From: Picocystis sp. L7
Taxonomy: Eukaryota > Chlorophyta > Picocystophyceae > Picocystales > Picocystaceae
Length of the DNA: 64,000 nt
Assembly (NCBI GenBank): GCA_020975725.1
Contig: QXJR01000012.1
Location: 495,001 to 559,000 of the forward strand
Direction of reading: 5' to 3'
Made by a program: the position numbers and the translations under genes. Positions 37,083-48,829 of this stretch are shown here, in pieces. Under the pieces are notes generated by a model. The model searched no databases, was not told where the DNA came from, and saw only the letters and a program-made list of their open reading frames with translations. Within the stretch, counting starts at the first letter, position 1. Each line of letters begins with the position of its first letter.

Positions 37083-40000
37083 ATGGAGTCTCGAACGCGT
37101 CGGAACACGTCCAAGCGAGACAAAGCAAAGGATCGGCTGCAGGAATTGGAGAGCCTGCGCAGCTCGGGAGCTCGGCGGGCGGAACAGTTCGAGCTGCGCG
37201 AGGAGGACGCCGTGTACGACGTGTACGAGGAAGACGACTACGCCAGTTTGGTGCAAAAGAGAAGGGAAGAGGCGGGAAGTTTCATCGAAGACGACGAAGG
37301 GATCGGATATGCGGATATAGGGGAAGAAGACTGGGAAACTGGACAGTACGAGGACGACGCAGAGGAAACGGACAACGCCAAAAAGAGGAAAGCACCTGCC
37401 ACGGGAAATGGCCGAGAATCCAAACCACGAAAAAAGCCTGAAGTCAAAGAAACGGGATCCAAACGCGTGACGGACATGTTTCTAGCTGGCGCAGCTCCGA
37501 GGAACATGGGAGCAAGGCGCGAAAAGAGAACGCAGGAAGCTACTCCGTTGGCAGATGACCTGCTGGACGATATTCTGGCCGGATTGGATGAAGGAGACGT
37601 GGGACAAAGCCTGAAACCCGCACCAGAAAAGAAATCAAACCAAATGGCATCAAACCTCTCTTTGCCACCGCCCTCGAGTGTTGGCTGTCCGAAGGAGGAC
37701 TTGCCACTGGCCACACAGGTGGACGCAGATGCGCTGCTCATGGATAACCTTCCCTTAGAGGACGAGCCCAAGCTTCCCCTACCAGAAATCTCCAAGGACA
37801 AGGTAACTGCTCAGAAAGAAAAGGAAGATCACATTGTGAATGACGAACCACTCAACATTGACGGGCATGTTTCACCAGAACCACCTGCGAAGAAAGTGCG
37901 TTTTGATGAGCCTGGGCCGCAAGACCTACCAAGGAAGAGTGGTTGGCAGGCTGCCATCGCCTCGCAACAAGCAGACGTTCATGAGGATGACAAAAACAAA
38001 ATTCTAGATATCCAAACCGTCGTAACCAACTCCAAGGCTTTGCCCGTAGATGAGGATGGCAGTCTCCCTTTCTACTACATGGATGCCTACGAGGAACCTT
38101 CAGCCCGGGGCATTTCCGACAAGGTCTTTCTGTTTGGTAAAGTGCCAGTTGGTCAACAGTTTGTCAGTTGCTGTGTACAAGTCAGGAACACGCCACACGT
38201 TATGTATGTTGTACCAGTCGCAGGTGTATTTAATGATGATGACGGTAAACTTGCCCAGCTTGAAGCAGCAGCCGGGGATGGAAGTATGACTGGCAAGGCA
38301 AAACTCCTACAGTATTTGAACCGCCTAGGGCTGGAACTGAAGGAAGAACTGCACTCCCTGCTGCGCACAGTAGGCATCAAGGATGCGTCAATGAAGCCCG
38401 TGAGGCGCTCCTATGCATTTGAGTCGGATAGTATTGCAAAGGGTTCCCAGTACGTGATGAAGGTTTCTTATTCTTCGCAGCAGCCTTTGCTACCAGCAGA
38501 TACCCAAGGAAAGCTGTTTACTTGCATTTTAGGCACACAGACAAGCACTTTAGAGGCGTTGCTGCTGAAAAGAAAAATTATGGGCCCGTCATGGCTTGCA
38601 GTGCACAAAGCCACGCATGTCCCATCAGCCTATGGAATGAGCTGGTGCCACCTAGAAGTTGCTGTAGAGAACTTTAAAGATGTTCGTCAGGGGAGCAGTA
38701 ACCGATCGCCGCCTCCGCTTGTTGTCACTTCTTTGAACCTGAAAACTATCGTCGATCCCCGGAACAGCACCATGGAAATTGCTGCAGCAAGTGTTGTAAC
38801 CATTCATGATGTCAAAGTGGACGGTCCCACCACGCGGGAAGAATGGAACTCTTCCAAAAGGCAGCGGCATTTTGCAGTTGTTCGACGACTCGATGGTGTG
38901 CCTTACCCTTCAGGTTTCGAGGATCAGGCCAAACAGCAGAACGAGTCTGAGTTGGGACGACGCAATGGGGGCATCATTCTGTCGATTCAACCTAGTGAAA
39001 GGGCACTCCTTGGCTTTATGATGGCAAAGCTGCACCAGATAGATCCAGATGTTATTGTGGGACACAACATTGCAGCTGGAGATCTTGATGTGCTGCTGCA
39101 TCGGATGAACAAGCTGAAAGTTCCGCATTGGTCCAGAATCGGACGCCTGAAAAGAACTAAGTTCCCCAACCTTAGCGGAGGAGGTACTCAGTATGGGGGC
39201 GGTGCAAGTGCTGGCACACTGTCAACCATAGCAGGACGCCTTCTCTGCGATACATACCTGAGCTCCAGGGAGCTTCTGAGGCAAGTAACCTACACGCTCA
39301 CTTCTCTTGCAAGTTTGCAACTTGGTGAACGTAGAAAAGAACTTAGTTACGCAGATGTCATATCTGCTTACAGCTCCTCCGAAAAGTTGCTACAGGTAGT
39401 GGAATGTGCAAACTATGACGCATGGCTGAGCTTGGCGCTGATGTTCCACATGTCGGTTATCCCGCTTTCAAAACAGCTGACCAACTTGTCAGGCTCGCAA
39501 TGGAACAAGACTCTGCAAGGGCAACGGGCCCAGCGGATTGAAATGCTGCTGCTGCACGAGTTTTACGAAAGGAAGTTCATGCTTCCTGACAAACTGTCCT
39601 TCAAAGAAAGGCAACGCATTGCTCGAGCCAAAAGCATTGCTGAAGGCAGGGAAGAGGAGGAGGGGGAAGATCCCACCCATGCACCGGAGGGTCGAAAGAA
39701 GGGCCCGGCCTACGCTGGTGGTCTGGTGCTTGAGCCAAAGAAAGGACTTTATGACAAGTTCGTATTGTTGCTTGATTTCAACTCGTTGTACCCTTCAATC
39801 ATCCAGGAATACAACATATGCTTCACGACAGTGGATCGCCCCAAAGATGGATCCGTTCCATCTTTGCCAGACGAGAACAGCACAGCAGCGCCCCTACCCT
39901 CCGTGATTAAAAAGCTGGTCCAGAGGCGGCGACAAGTGAAGGACCTGATGAAGAACGAGAAGGACCCACTGAAGAAGCAGCAACTTGACATCCGGCAGCA

Positions 40001-41561
40001 AGCTCTGAAACTGACGGCTAATAGCATGTATGGCTGTCTAGGCTTCACAAACTCTCGATTCTACGCGAAGCCCCTGGCCCAACTGGTCACATCCCAAGGG
40101 CGCGAAATTTTGCAGAATACTGTCAATATAGTGCAGGAAAAGCTTGGGCTCGATGTCATATATGGCGACACAGACTCGATTATGGTCAACACTGGAAGCG
40201 AGGATTTAGCACAGGTCCGGCAGATCGGGCTTGCAATAAAGAAGGAGGTGAACCAACACTACAAACTCCTGGAGATAGAGATGGATGGCATTTACAAAAG
40301 TATGCTCTTGCTGAAGAAAAAGAAGTACGCAGCCCTCTTAGTTGAACCAACTGGTGATGGTGGCTTCACCACACGAATGGAGCAAAAAGGAATTGACATT
40401 GTTAGAAGGGATTGGTGTCCACTTTCCAAAGATTGTGGAAACTTTGCCCTTGCGAACATTCTTTCCGGGAGGCCTTGCGAGGAGGTGGTTGATACCATAC
40501 ACGAGGAGCTGAGGAAAGTGAGAGAGAGACTGGATGCAGGCGAGGTATCGCTCAACAAATTCATCATTACGAAGCAACTCACGAAGTCTCCAGAGGATTA
40601 TCCGGATGCTAAGCAGCAACCACATGTTCAGGTGGCCCTTCGTAGAAAAGCAGCTTCTAAGCGGGATGGTGTAGCAGCCGGAGAAACTGTGCCCTACATA
40701 GTGTGTGTGCACATAGGGGAAGAGGACAAGCATTCTTCCTCCCTTGCAGAAAGAGCCAGACACCCAGAGGAAGTTGCTGCTAGCAATGGTCAACTGGTTC
40801 CGGACATTGTATACTACCTATCGCAACAGATTCATCCAGTAGTGTCAAGACTGTGTGCATCTATTGAGGGTACAGATCCTGCTCATCTAGCTGACTGCTT
40901 GGGTTTGGACCCCTCGCGATTCCATAAAGCGAATTCTGGAGGAGGTCTAGCCAGAGAAGATGCTCTTCTCACAGCTGCCCTCACGTTAGATGATGATCAG
41001 CGATACAAGGATTGCTACCCCTTTACAGTGTGCATGGCAAACGGAGAGCAATTCAACTTTCCTGGTGTGTCCAAGGCGCTTGAGAACAGCTCTTTGGATG
41101 GTGTTATGAGGCCACCAGACAGCACATCCAGCGAAACGTTGTCTGGATCAACCTTGGCAAACCAGGCAGTTCTCCAGGCAAGGAAATGGATATCGGAGTT
41201 CTACGATGGTGAATTGAAGTGCGATGACGATATCTTCCCCTTTCAGACAAGGGACGTATCCTTACGACGATCACGTGAAGCACATCTTGGTTCACTTCCT
41301 GCCGATCCCAAAATAACTGGCCAAATGCAGCGAGTTTTTCCGGAAAGCAAGCTGTACACTCAGCTGTGCTATCTCCACAGATTGGTGGACTGCGAAGGCC
41401 TCCTCAAGAGACTCCCGGAAGCTGAGCGTGCAGTTGGTGCCAAAAGAGTAGAATCTCTGCGTTCAACTTTTGATGAAGCGAAACTGTTTGCAGCAAAGTA
41501 CCGAGATCGAGCTGCGTATCGATGGGTGCAGCTGTCGGATTTGTGTGTTGCAGCACGGTGA
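37083..41561 (+). CDS. POLA1: DNA polymerase alpha catalytic subunit
   Basis: The B-family polymerase that works with primase to start DNA chains; 1,492 residues (human 1,462). The N terminus is acidic (YDVYEEDDYASLVQKRREE, then EDDEGIGYADIGEEDW), as in POLA1. Catalytic region II is LLLDFNSLYPSIIQEYNICF (about residue 896), region III KLTANSMYGCLGF (about 976) and region I VIYGDTDSIMV (about 1,027), so polymerase activity should be kept. DFNSLYPSIIQ with NICFTTV distinguishes it from delta. The C-terminal domain has DCYPFTVC and then LKCDDDIFPF and SKLYTQLCYL but lacks most zinc-ligand cysteines. Start is the first ATG followed by the conserved acidic segment. Confidence 0.96.
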   Translation: MESRTRRNTSKRDKAKDRLQELESLRSSGARRAEQFELREEDAVYDVYEEDDYASLVQKRREEAGSFIEDDEGIGYADIGEEDWETGQYEDDAEETDNAKKRKAPATGNGRESKPRKKPEVKETGSKRVTDMFLAGAAPRNMGARREKRTQEATPLADDLLDDILAGLDEGDVGQSLKPAPEKKSNQMASNLSLPPPSSVGCPKEDLPLATQVDADALLMDNLPLEDEPKLPLPEISKDKVTAQKEKEDHIVNDEPLNIDGHVSPEPPAKKVRFDEPGPQDLPRKSGWQAAIASQQADVHEDDKNKILDIQTVVTNSKALPVDEDGSLPFYYMDAYEEPSARGISDKVFLFGKVPVGQQFVSCCVQVRNTPHVMYVVPVAGVFNDDDGKLAQLEAAAGDGSMTGKAKLLQYLNRLGLELKEELHSLLRTVGIKDASMKPVRRSYAFESDSIAKGSQYVMKVSYSSQQPLLPADTQGKLFTCILGTQTSTLEALLLKRKIMGPSWLAVHKATHVPSAYGMSWCHLEVAVENFKDVRQGSSNRSPPPLVVTSLNLKTIVDPRNSTMEIAAASVVTIHDVKVDGPTTREEWNSSKRQRHFAVVRRLDGVPYPSGFEDQAKQQNESELGRRNGGIILSIQPSERALLGFMMAKLHQIDPDVIVGHNIAAGDLDVLLHRMNKLKVPHWSRIGRLKRTKFPNLSGGGTQYGGGASAGTLSTIAGRLLCDTYLSSRELLRQVTYTLTSLASLQLGERRKELSYADVISAYSSSEKLLQVVECANYDAWLSLALMFHMSVIPLSKQLTNLSGSQWNKTLQGQRAQRIEMLLLHEFYERKFMLPDKLSFKERQRIARAKSIAEGREEEEGEDPTHAPEGRKKGPAYAGGLVLEPKKGLYDKFVLLLDFNSLYPSIIQEYNICFTTVDRPKDGSVPSLPDENSTAAPLPSVIKKLVQRRRQVKDLMKNEKDPLKKQQLDIRQQALKLTANSMYGCLGFTNSRFYAKPLAQLVTSQGREILQNTVNIVQEKLGLDVIYGDTDSIMVNTGSEDLAQVRQIGLAIKKEVNQHYKLLEIEMDGIYKSMLLLKKKKYAALLVEPTGDGGFTTRMEQKGIDIVRRDWCPLSKDCGNFALANILSGRPCEEVVDTIHEELRKVRERLDAGEVSLNKFIITKQLTKSPEDYPDAKQQPHVQVALRRKAASKRDGVAAGETVPYIVCVHIGEEDKHSSSLAERARHPEEVAASNGQLVPDIVYYLSQQIHPVVSRLCASIEGTDPAHLADCLGLDPSRFHKANSGGGLAREDALLTAALTLDDDQRYKDCYPFTVCMANGEQFNFPGVSKALENSSLDGVMRPPDSTSSETLSGSTLANQAVLQARKWISEFYDGELKCDDDIFPFQTRDVSLRRSREAHLGSLPADPKITGQMQRVFPESKLYTQLCYLHRLVDCEGLLKRLPEAERAVGAKRVESLRSTFDEAKLFAAKYRDRAAYRWVQLSDLCVAAR

Positions 41562-43284
41562 CCAGACCGCTGTTCCCCTACTCCATTTTCTCAAGCAGAA
41601 TATGAATTGCTTGAACAGATGTGAATCATTTTTCAGGTGCAGCTGCCGCTTCCATAATACACACTCTCTGCTCCAACCCCTCGACCTGTTTCTTATACGC
41701 AAGCTTTTATGGTTGTCTTTGTCCGCGTCTTATGAGCAGCATCGGGTACCTCAACTTTGGGAGAATGATCAAACACGCATTGGCGGAAACCAATGCTTTC
41801 TTGTACCATGGGAACGAGGAACTCTAGCACTCGCTCTTCTTTGAATTATAAACTCTTGCGGGGGTGCACGGTGCTGTTGCTGTACGAGCCATCAATGCGT
41901 TTGCCTTCTCTTGCAGACATTGACGAGAAAATTTGGGCCTTGAAAAATTTAAGTGTTCTTGAAGCACGGAAGATGGACATGAAATTCGATGTTGTTTGTC
42001 CCTACCCGTTATTGAGGATTGTTGCCTGTGCTTGGAATTGGATGGGCACCTGACATAAAGAGGTTAAAGCAAGCTTTCATACTGACTACGTTAGTCTTTC
42101 TTTTCGAACTTTCAATGGGCCATTCGACGTAGTAGTGCCGAGTATTCAAGGACGTAAATTCACCATTGGGTTCCTCTCCGTTGTTGTAGCATGGCCAAAG
42201 TCGCACGGCTACATACTCGCACGGGTTCTCGATTTCCATCAACGCATTTCGTTCTTCTCGCAAAACGAAGTGTCCATCCGCGCATTCATGCATCACACAA
42301 GCACAAGTTATCATCATTGGGAAATCGTGGGCGCATCATAGTGCTTCGATACGCGAGTGTCAAGAGTGTTCATGGCGCACGCACAAATCATTTTGGTGTG
42401 CAGAGATGATGTCTTTGAAGCTCCAAACCACCGGTCAACTATATCGCTCTTCCCACTCTTGTTTTCCTTGAACACCGTCGAATGGAACGAGTGATGCAAA
42501 ATGTCTAGCCATGTTGTCAATGGTGTACGGTCCCGCTCCAACTTGAGCGCCTCCCGTGTTCTTGCGAGTAACCTAGAATCGATTGGGTATGGCTCGCATG
42601 GACGGCAACGCTAGATGCTTGCCATTGGCTTTGGGAGGGATGTGATGATGCGAGAAAGCGACGGGGACGTGTTCAATATGCGTAGGATGGAGAACGGAGA
42701 GAGTTTGACGACGACGTTGCGATGAACCACTCGACAGAAAGGGGGACTCGCGTTTCTCGAATCACCATTGCGTTGTCGTAGCAAGAGGGGTATGCGTCAG
42801 CTTGCAGATGCCCTTGCAGCCCACATGTGCCTTGTTCGGCCAAGCGCAAGCGAGGTTACGCCTCATGCAAGCAAGACGTGTGAATCCCCGGCTCATCGTC
42901 CTCTATGTAGGACACATGGGGATTCGTACAAAGAGTTCCCTTCTCTCTTCCTCGTTTCCACCGCTTTCCTACGACTTCGATTGGAAGCCTCGTGTCGTTT
43001 CGTCGGGCGGATCCTTCCACAGCGTGCGTTCTCTCGTTCACCGACCGAGTGCTTCGGGCTCGTCCGGGTGGATGTGGAGGACTTCCTCCGCGTTTTCCCC
43101 CCTCCGATTTCGTCCTCTTGGGTCACTCGTCCTCCAAATCCACGCCAACCGTCGTGTTTCCATCCTTCGTTTCCCCGTTGGCTCTTCCTCTTGTCCCATG
43201 GGTTGTTGCTGGTGGGAGGGGAAGGGAGACCGTGTGGCTCATGTCGGGAGAGAGTGGGCTGAGGACGTCGAAGGCAGGATCGCG
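41562..43284. other. Intergenic region, POLA1 / LTV1
   Basis: About 1.7 kb. The first 1.1 kb is AT-richer with no recognisable gene or repeat; the last 500 nt are GC-rich and act as the LTV1 promoter in this layout. The LTV1 frame is open back to 42802 without an obvious earlier start. Confidence 0.45.
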
Positions 43285-44631
43285 ATGGGACGCCGGAGTC
43301 GACGCTTCGTGGACCGCCGCACCGCCGCGACGTACGCGCTGGTGTCTTCGGATTTCCTGCGTCCAGGAGGAAGGGAGGATGGCGATGCGCCCACGCGAAC
43401 CTGGATGCGCGTGGACGACCGTGCCGAGGAGGAAGAGGAAGACGAGGCGCACGTCCACGCGCCTGCTTCGTCCGGTCCCTCGGACGCGCTTCCTTGGTCC
43501 CTTCGGCGCGAGATCTTGTCCATGGGACTGCCAGACGACGGATACGACTACTCGAAACACCTGCGAGAAACAGGTGGCGGCGCACGCACCGTCCTCGTCG
43601 CGCCGCACCCGCCACGCGCCGCCGAAGACGAGCGCGCCATCGACGCCAGGCGTCGCAAGGCGGACCTGGCGCACGAGGACGGCGTCGGAGAAGACGCCTA
43701 CGAGGTCCTTGGCATGCGTTCGGCGCTCCAGGACGCCGTGGCCGCCGCCATGGACGCAGCCACGCGCTCGGACGTCCAGGACGTCGCACGAGCCATGGGC
43801 CAAGAGGAGTGCGAGGAGCTCCAGGACGACTTCGTGAGGCTGGCGCTGCGCGAAGCGTCCTCGGAGGACGAGGAAGGCGCAGCTGGAGCTCTGCAGCGAC
43901 GGCACGAGCAACACGCCTCGTCTCGGCGGCCTCGGCGTGACGACGACGCCGACGCCTTCGAGGCGTACTTGTCGCGCTTGTACGCGAGTGATTCGGAAGA
44001 GGAACGCTGGGAAGAGACGAACGTCGCGTCCCAAGCTGCCATGGCGCCGGATCTGGTTCCCATGCGTCCTCCCACCGCCGAAGAGATCGAGAAACGAGAC
44101 GCACGGGACGCAGATCTGGCCAAGACGGCGACACGTGCGTGGTTGGAGTCGCGCTCGGACTCGTCCGACGTCGAAGGCGGCCTATCCGCGTCGGAATCCG
44201 ACGCAGATGGCGAGTTCGCGAGGAGGGAAGCGAAGGTGGTTGACGGATGCGAAGCGCAATGGGGATTGGCCGCACGCATGGCCAGCGCCTGCCGAGTGGC
44301 AAATGCAGCTCAACCCAAGGTCATTGCCACGCCCATAGATGCACGCATCCGGATCTCCAAACGGAGCGGTCTGCCCGCCAGGCAACGCCAAGAAGGTATG
44401 GGAAACGAATCGAATGATGAGGGCAAGGATGATGGAGAGGTCATGGCGGAAACCGAGGAGTTGGGCGAGCGACGAAAAGGCGAAACCATCCAAGAGAAAA
44501 AGAGGAGAAAAGCAGCTGCGAAAGAGATCAAGAGACAGGCCAGGGAAAGGAAAGCCAATGCCAAAGCCCAACAGAAGCACGAAAAGAAGGTACCCCACGC
44601 ACCGTCGACCAGGATCGTTCCGTTGCCATGA
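43285..44631 (+). CDS. LTV1: Ribosome biogenesis protein LTV1
   Basis: A late 40S assembly and nuclear-export factor. It is 448 residues. MGRRSRRFVDRRTAATYAL matches the LTV1 N terminus (FIDKKxAVTFxL in others). DDGYDYSKHLRE is the family hallmark. The C-terminal basic helix (RKGETIQEKKRRKAAAKEIK) corresponds to the LTV1 C-terminal block. The middle is acidic and low-complexity. The Cyt/ribosomal role is inferred from the family. It is convergent with NDUFV1 (120 nt). Confidence 0.9.
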   Translation: MGRRSRRFVDRRTAATYALVSSDFLRPGGREDGDAPTRTWMRVDDRAEEEEEDEAHVHAPASSGPSDALPWSLRREILSMGLPDDGYDYSKHLRETGGGARTVLVAPHPPRAAEDERAIDARRRKADLAHEDGVGEDAYEVLGMRSALQDAVAAAMDAATRSDVQDVARAMGQEECEELQDDFVRLALREASSEDEEGAAGALQRRHEQHASSRRPRRDDDADAFEAYLSRLYASDSEEERWEETNVASQAAMAPDLVPMRPPTAEEIEKRDARDADLAKTATRAWLESRSDSSDVEGGLSASESDADGEFARREAKVVDGCEAQWGLAARMASACRVANAAQPKVIATPIDARIRISKRSGLPARQRQEGMGNESNDEGKDDGEVMAETEELGERRKGETIQEKKRRKAAAKEIKRQARERKANAKAQQKHEKKVPHAPSTRIVPLP

Positions 44632-44751
44632 CTTACATTTCGTCACGGGTCGAACCCCAAAGAGGGAAAGACACCCCATTGGAGTGCAAGCAGAAACAAA
44701 GGCAAAACAAGTGGTGTTACGTTTAGATGGAAGTGGCTGTCTGTGCAACAA

Positions 44752-46233
44752 TCAAGCGGCAATGCGCTCTTTCGTGGACCCTGCTGACTTGATGCGGTCC
44801 TCCAGCTCATGGCGGAAGTGACGGATCAATCCTTGGATCGGCCAAGCAGCCGCATCCCCCAGTGCACAGATGGTGTGGCCCTCAATCTGCTTGGTGACCT
44901 CTTGGAGCATATCAATCTCTTCCAAGCGTGCATCGCCTTTTTTCATCCGTTCAAGGATGTTCCAAAGCCACCCTGTGCCCTCCCTGCATGGCGTGCACTG
45001 GCCGCAAGACTCGTGCTTGTAAAAATAAGACAATCGAGCAATGGCATCCACCACATCTGTTGACTTGTCCATCACAATGACGGCAGCTGTGCCCAGACCC
45101 GATTGCTTGGACTTAAGGTCATCAAAGTCCATGAGTGCCGTCTCACACAATGATTTAGGAAGCAATGGCACAGACGATCCACCAGGAATGACAGCGAGAA
45201 GGTTGTCCCATCCACCGCGGACACCACCACAGTGCCTGTCGATGAGTTCCCGCAGAGGAATACTCATCTCTTCTTCCACTGTGCACGGGTGGTTGACGTG
45301 TCCACTGATGCAGAAGAGCTTGGTCCCATGGTTGTTCTTTCGTCCGAAACCCGAAAACCAACTTGCACCTCTACGCAGGATGGTTGGTGCCACAGCAATT
45401 GTCTCTACGTTGGTGACCGTGGTCGGACACCCATACAAGCCCACTCCTGCTGGGAATGGAGGCTTCAGACGGGGCTTGCCCTGCTTGCCCTCCAGGCTCT
45501 CCAGCAGAGCAGTCTCCTCTCCACAGATATACGCCCCGGCACCATAGTGGATGTAAAGGTCATAGTCATACCCGCTGCCACAGGCATTTTTCCCCAGTAG
45601 GCCCGCATCATATGCTTCCTTCCTGGCCCTCTCCAGGGCAAGCCTTTCATTGACGTACTCTCCACGTATGTATATGTAGCAGATGCGGGCACCCATGCCT
45701 ACACCGGCGAGGAGGCAGCCTTCCAAAAGCTTGTGCGGATCATGCCGCATGATCTCACGATCCTTGCATGTGCCCGGTTCAGATTCATCCGCGTTGATCA
45801 CGAGATAGGCTGGTCTTCCGTCCGATGCTTTGGGCATGAAGCTCCACTTGAGGCCGGATGGGAAGCCCGCTCCTCCTCGTCCCCGCAGTCCCGACGCCTT
45901 GACTTCGTTGACAATCCAGTCTCGTCCCATTTCGATCAGCTCCCTGGTCTTGTACCAGTCTCCACGCTTGAGTGCACCCTGCAATGCCAGGAACACGGCG
46001 TTTTCTTTTGTTAGCTTGTGCTTCTGACCTTCCTTTCGCGAGGTGCCAACCCCCCTGCCCGCGTCGACCGCGATACGTCCAGTTCGAGCGCGTACCTTGA
46101 GGAAAGGATCGTGTTTTCCGTAGAGGTTGGTGAATATCCTGTCATCGTCTTGGATACCTCCGAAGCTGGTCTTTTCTCCCGCATCGGCGGAGAAACGCGC
46201 GCAACGCACGACGCTGCAAGGCAGGATCCACAT
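44752..46233 (-). CDS. NDUFV1: NADH dehydrogenase flavoprotein 1, 51-kDa complex I subunit (one intron)
   Basis: The FMN- and NADH-binding subunit of mitochondrial complex I, 454 residues spliced (human 464). [16 protein letters not shown] and [19 protein letters not shown] bind [19 protein letters not shown] plus [13 protein letters not shown] provide the four cysteines of the N3 4Fe-4S cluster. The leader [19 protein letters not shown] is a short presequence. A 117-nt intron (45979-46095; donor AAG|GTACGCG, acceptor TTGCAG) interrupts [21 protein letters not shown]. It is in frame and has no stop, so an unspliced reading inserts 39 residues. Confidence 0.96.
   Translation of the reverse strand: MWILPCSVVRCARFSADAGEKTSFGGIQDDDRIFTNLYGKHDPFLKVRARTGRIAVDAGRGVGTSRKEGQKHKLTKENAVFLALQGALKRGDWYKTRELIEMGRDWIVNEVKASGLRGRGGAGFPSGLKWSFMPKASDGRPAYLVINADESEPGTCKDREIMRHDPHKLLEGCLLAGVGMGARICYIYIRGEYVNERLALERARKEAYDAGLLGKNACGSGYDYDLYIHYGAGAYICGEETALLESLEGKQGKPRLKPPFPAGVGLYGCPTTVTNVETIAVAPTILRRGASWFSGFGRKNNHGTKLFCISGHVNHPCTVEEEMSIPLRELIDRHCGGVRGGWDNLLAVIPGGSSVPLLPKSLCETALMDFDDLKSKQSGLGTAAVIVMDKSTDVVDAIARLSYFYKHESCGQCTPCREGTGWLWNILERMKKGDARLEEIDMLQEVTKQIEGHTICALGDAAAWPIQGLIRHFRHELEDRIKSAGSTKERIAA
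45979..46095 (-). other. Intron in NDUFV1
   Basis: Donor AAG|GTACGCG, acceptor TTGCAG|GGT. Removal gives [17 protein letters not shown], as in other 51-kDa subunits. 117 nt, in frame and stop-free. Confidence 0.9.
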
Positions 46234-47067
46234 CGCTGCACGTCAGCTCGTGCTTTCTCGAGCCGTGGACCGGCACGTGTGGGTCCATGGACATGGCAAC
46301 ATCGGACCCTTTTCTCTTCCTTCCGTTTGCAGACGCATCGATCCTCCTCTCCTCGCGTCTTGGATGCGTTCGCACGTGGCTTCTACGCGTCGTAGGGCTT
46401 CCTCGACCTCCGATGTTGCCCGTTTCCATCTTCCTGGCGCGGCCGTCGCTTCGGTGTCGCGTCTCTCACCTCCTTCCCTGTTCGAGGACGTCCTTGTGGG
46501 GACGCAGGAGGTGCCATCCGCGACGCAAGGCGCGCGAAAAGGACGCCATGGATGCGCCAATTCGTGCGCCACGCTCGAACGCGATGGCGTGGCGCAGTCG
46601 TGCGAGCCTCCAACGAACCCTCGAGCATCCCGATCGCCGACGAGGGATCGTGCTGCAAACCCCAGAGATCCTCCACGGCGAACGGGCGAAGTTGGCGGTT
46701 TCGGTTGGCGCCCACCTGCGCCGCACCCGCAGAGGAGGCACGGTAAAGAGACGATCCATCCTCTGCGGCAGAGGGCGATCCTCGGTTCCTCTCTTTTGGA
46801 TCGAGATCATTCCCCCTCCTTCGAGATCGTCTCGATGGGGATCTCCTCGGACTCTCCCCCCGGGAAGGGACCCACCGCCTCCCCCAGCCCCCGGGGGGCT
46901 CCCCCCTTCGCCTCCGATCCCCGTCGAGGAAGCCCCGCGGCCTCCCAAGGACCGGTGGCAAAGCACGTCCTCGACGGGGATCGATCCTCCCGCCTCGGTC
47001 CACTGGGCCTCCACCTCACGAAGGGTGCGTCTCACAAACGCAAGAACAACCGCGCGCCACGAACGCC
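46234..47067. promoter_or_regulatory. Divergent promoter, NDUFV1 / UBE2D
   Basis: 834 nt between divergent starts. It is GC-rich, with poly-C/G runs near 46860-46920 that hold the palindrome AGCCCCCGGGGGGCT. Long frames on both strands are compositional; none is recognised. Confidence 0.5.
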
Positions 47068-48000
<933 letters not shown>

Positions 48001-48829
48001 TGCAGTGGAAGGATGGGGAGCGGCGTTTGTGTGGCATGTCTGCTTTGTTACTGATGATTGATGGGTGGATCGCGGCGTCCTGGAGAGGACGTCGGACGTC
48101 CACTGCATAGCAAATAAAACGAATGTTTTGCACCATCTCACCCTCTTTCATCTTGCGTGACGGTTCGAGGCTGGGCTTCGGTTCGTTGCACGTCCGTGCG
48201 AGTCGCGTGCGTTTGATGCCGATGGAGCAGCACGGGGAGAGCCACTGGTTCCCTGAGCAGTACGTTGGACCCGTTGCACCCTGGTTCGGACGCACCGCTA
48301 CCTTCCACGTCTTGGATGCGGCTTGGTCGACCCCTGTTCCGACCCCTTTTCGAGGGAGCATCCCTCCCTTTTCGACGATCTCACGTCCATGGATTCTGCC
48401 GCGATGGAAGGCGCTCGTGTCCGCTCGCCTTCCCGTGCGCCTGGCAGACACCTCGTCACCTCGAGGGAGAGAGACGAGTCCCCTTGACGTGTCCCTGGCC
48501 TCTTTCTCCTCCCACCCCGGTCGACCCCCCCGGTTCGAACCCGCGCGTCCGAAGGGCTTGAAAGGGGACGTGTCCGGTTCATCGGGTGGGGAAAGGGGGA
48601 AGGATGGGGAACGAAGGGCACACGAAGAGGAACCCATCGAACGCGATTGGACGCGCGGCGGCGCCATGGAGGATGGAAAAGAAAGCGCCGCACGGCTGCT
48701 GGAAGCTCTGGAACACCTGAACCTGGGCGCACCCATGACGCTGTGCGTGACACACGCATCGATCCGCGCGCGAACGAAGGCGGCGAGATCGACGAAGCTG
48801 ACGGTCCCGAGACGACGTGCAGGCCGTGC
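48001..48829. promoter_or_regulatory. Intergenic region, UBE2D / 4E-T
   Basis: About 830 nt. UBE2D poly(A) signal near the left end, then GC-rich sequence with no recognised gene. The left end of the 4E-T transcript lies somewhere here; no first exon before 48830 was found. Confidence 0.45.
48113..48118 (+). terminator. AATAAA poly(A) signal of UBE2D
   Basis: AATAAA about 113 nt past the UBE2D stop. Confidence 0.45.

Noticed and set aside
37083-41561. DNA polymerase delta or zeta
   Set aside because: DFNSLYPSIIQEYNICFTTV-type region II and the N-terminal acidic block fit alpha.
48525-48545. GGTTCGAACCC as a tRNA B-box
   Set aside because: No A-box at suitable distance and no cloverleaf.
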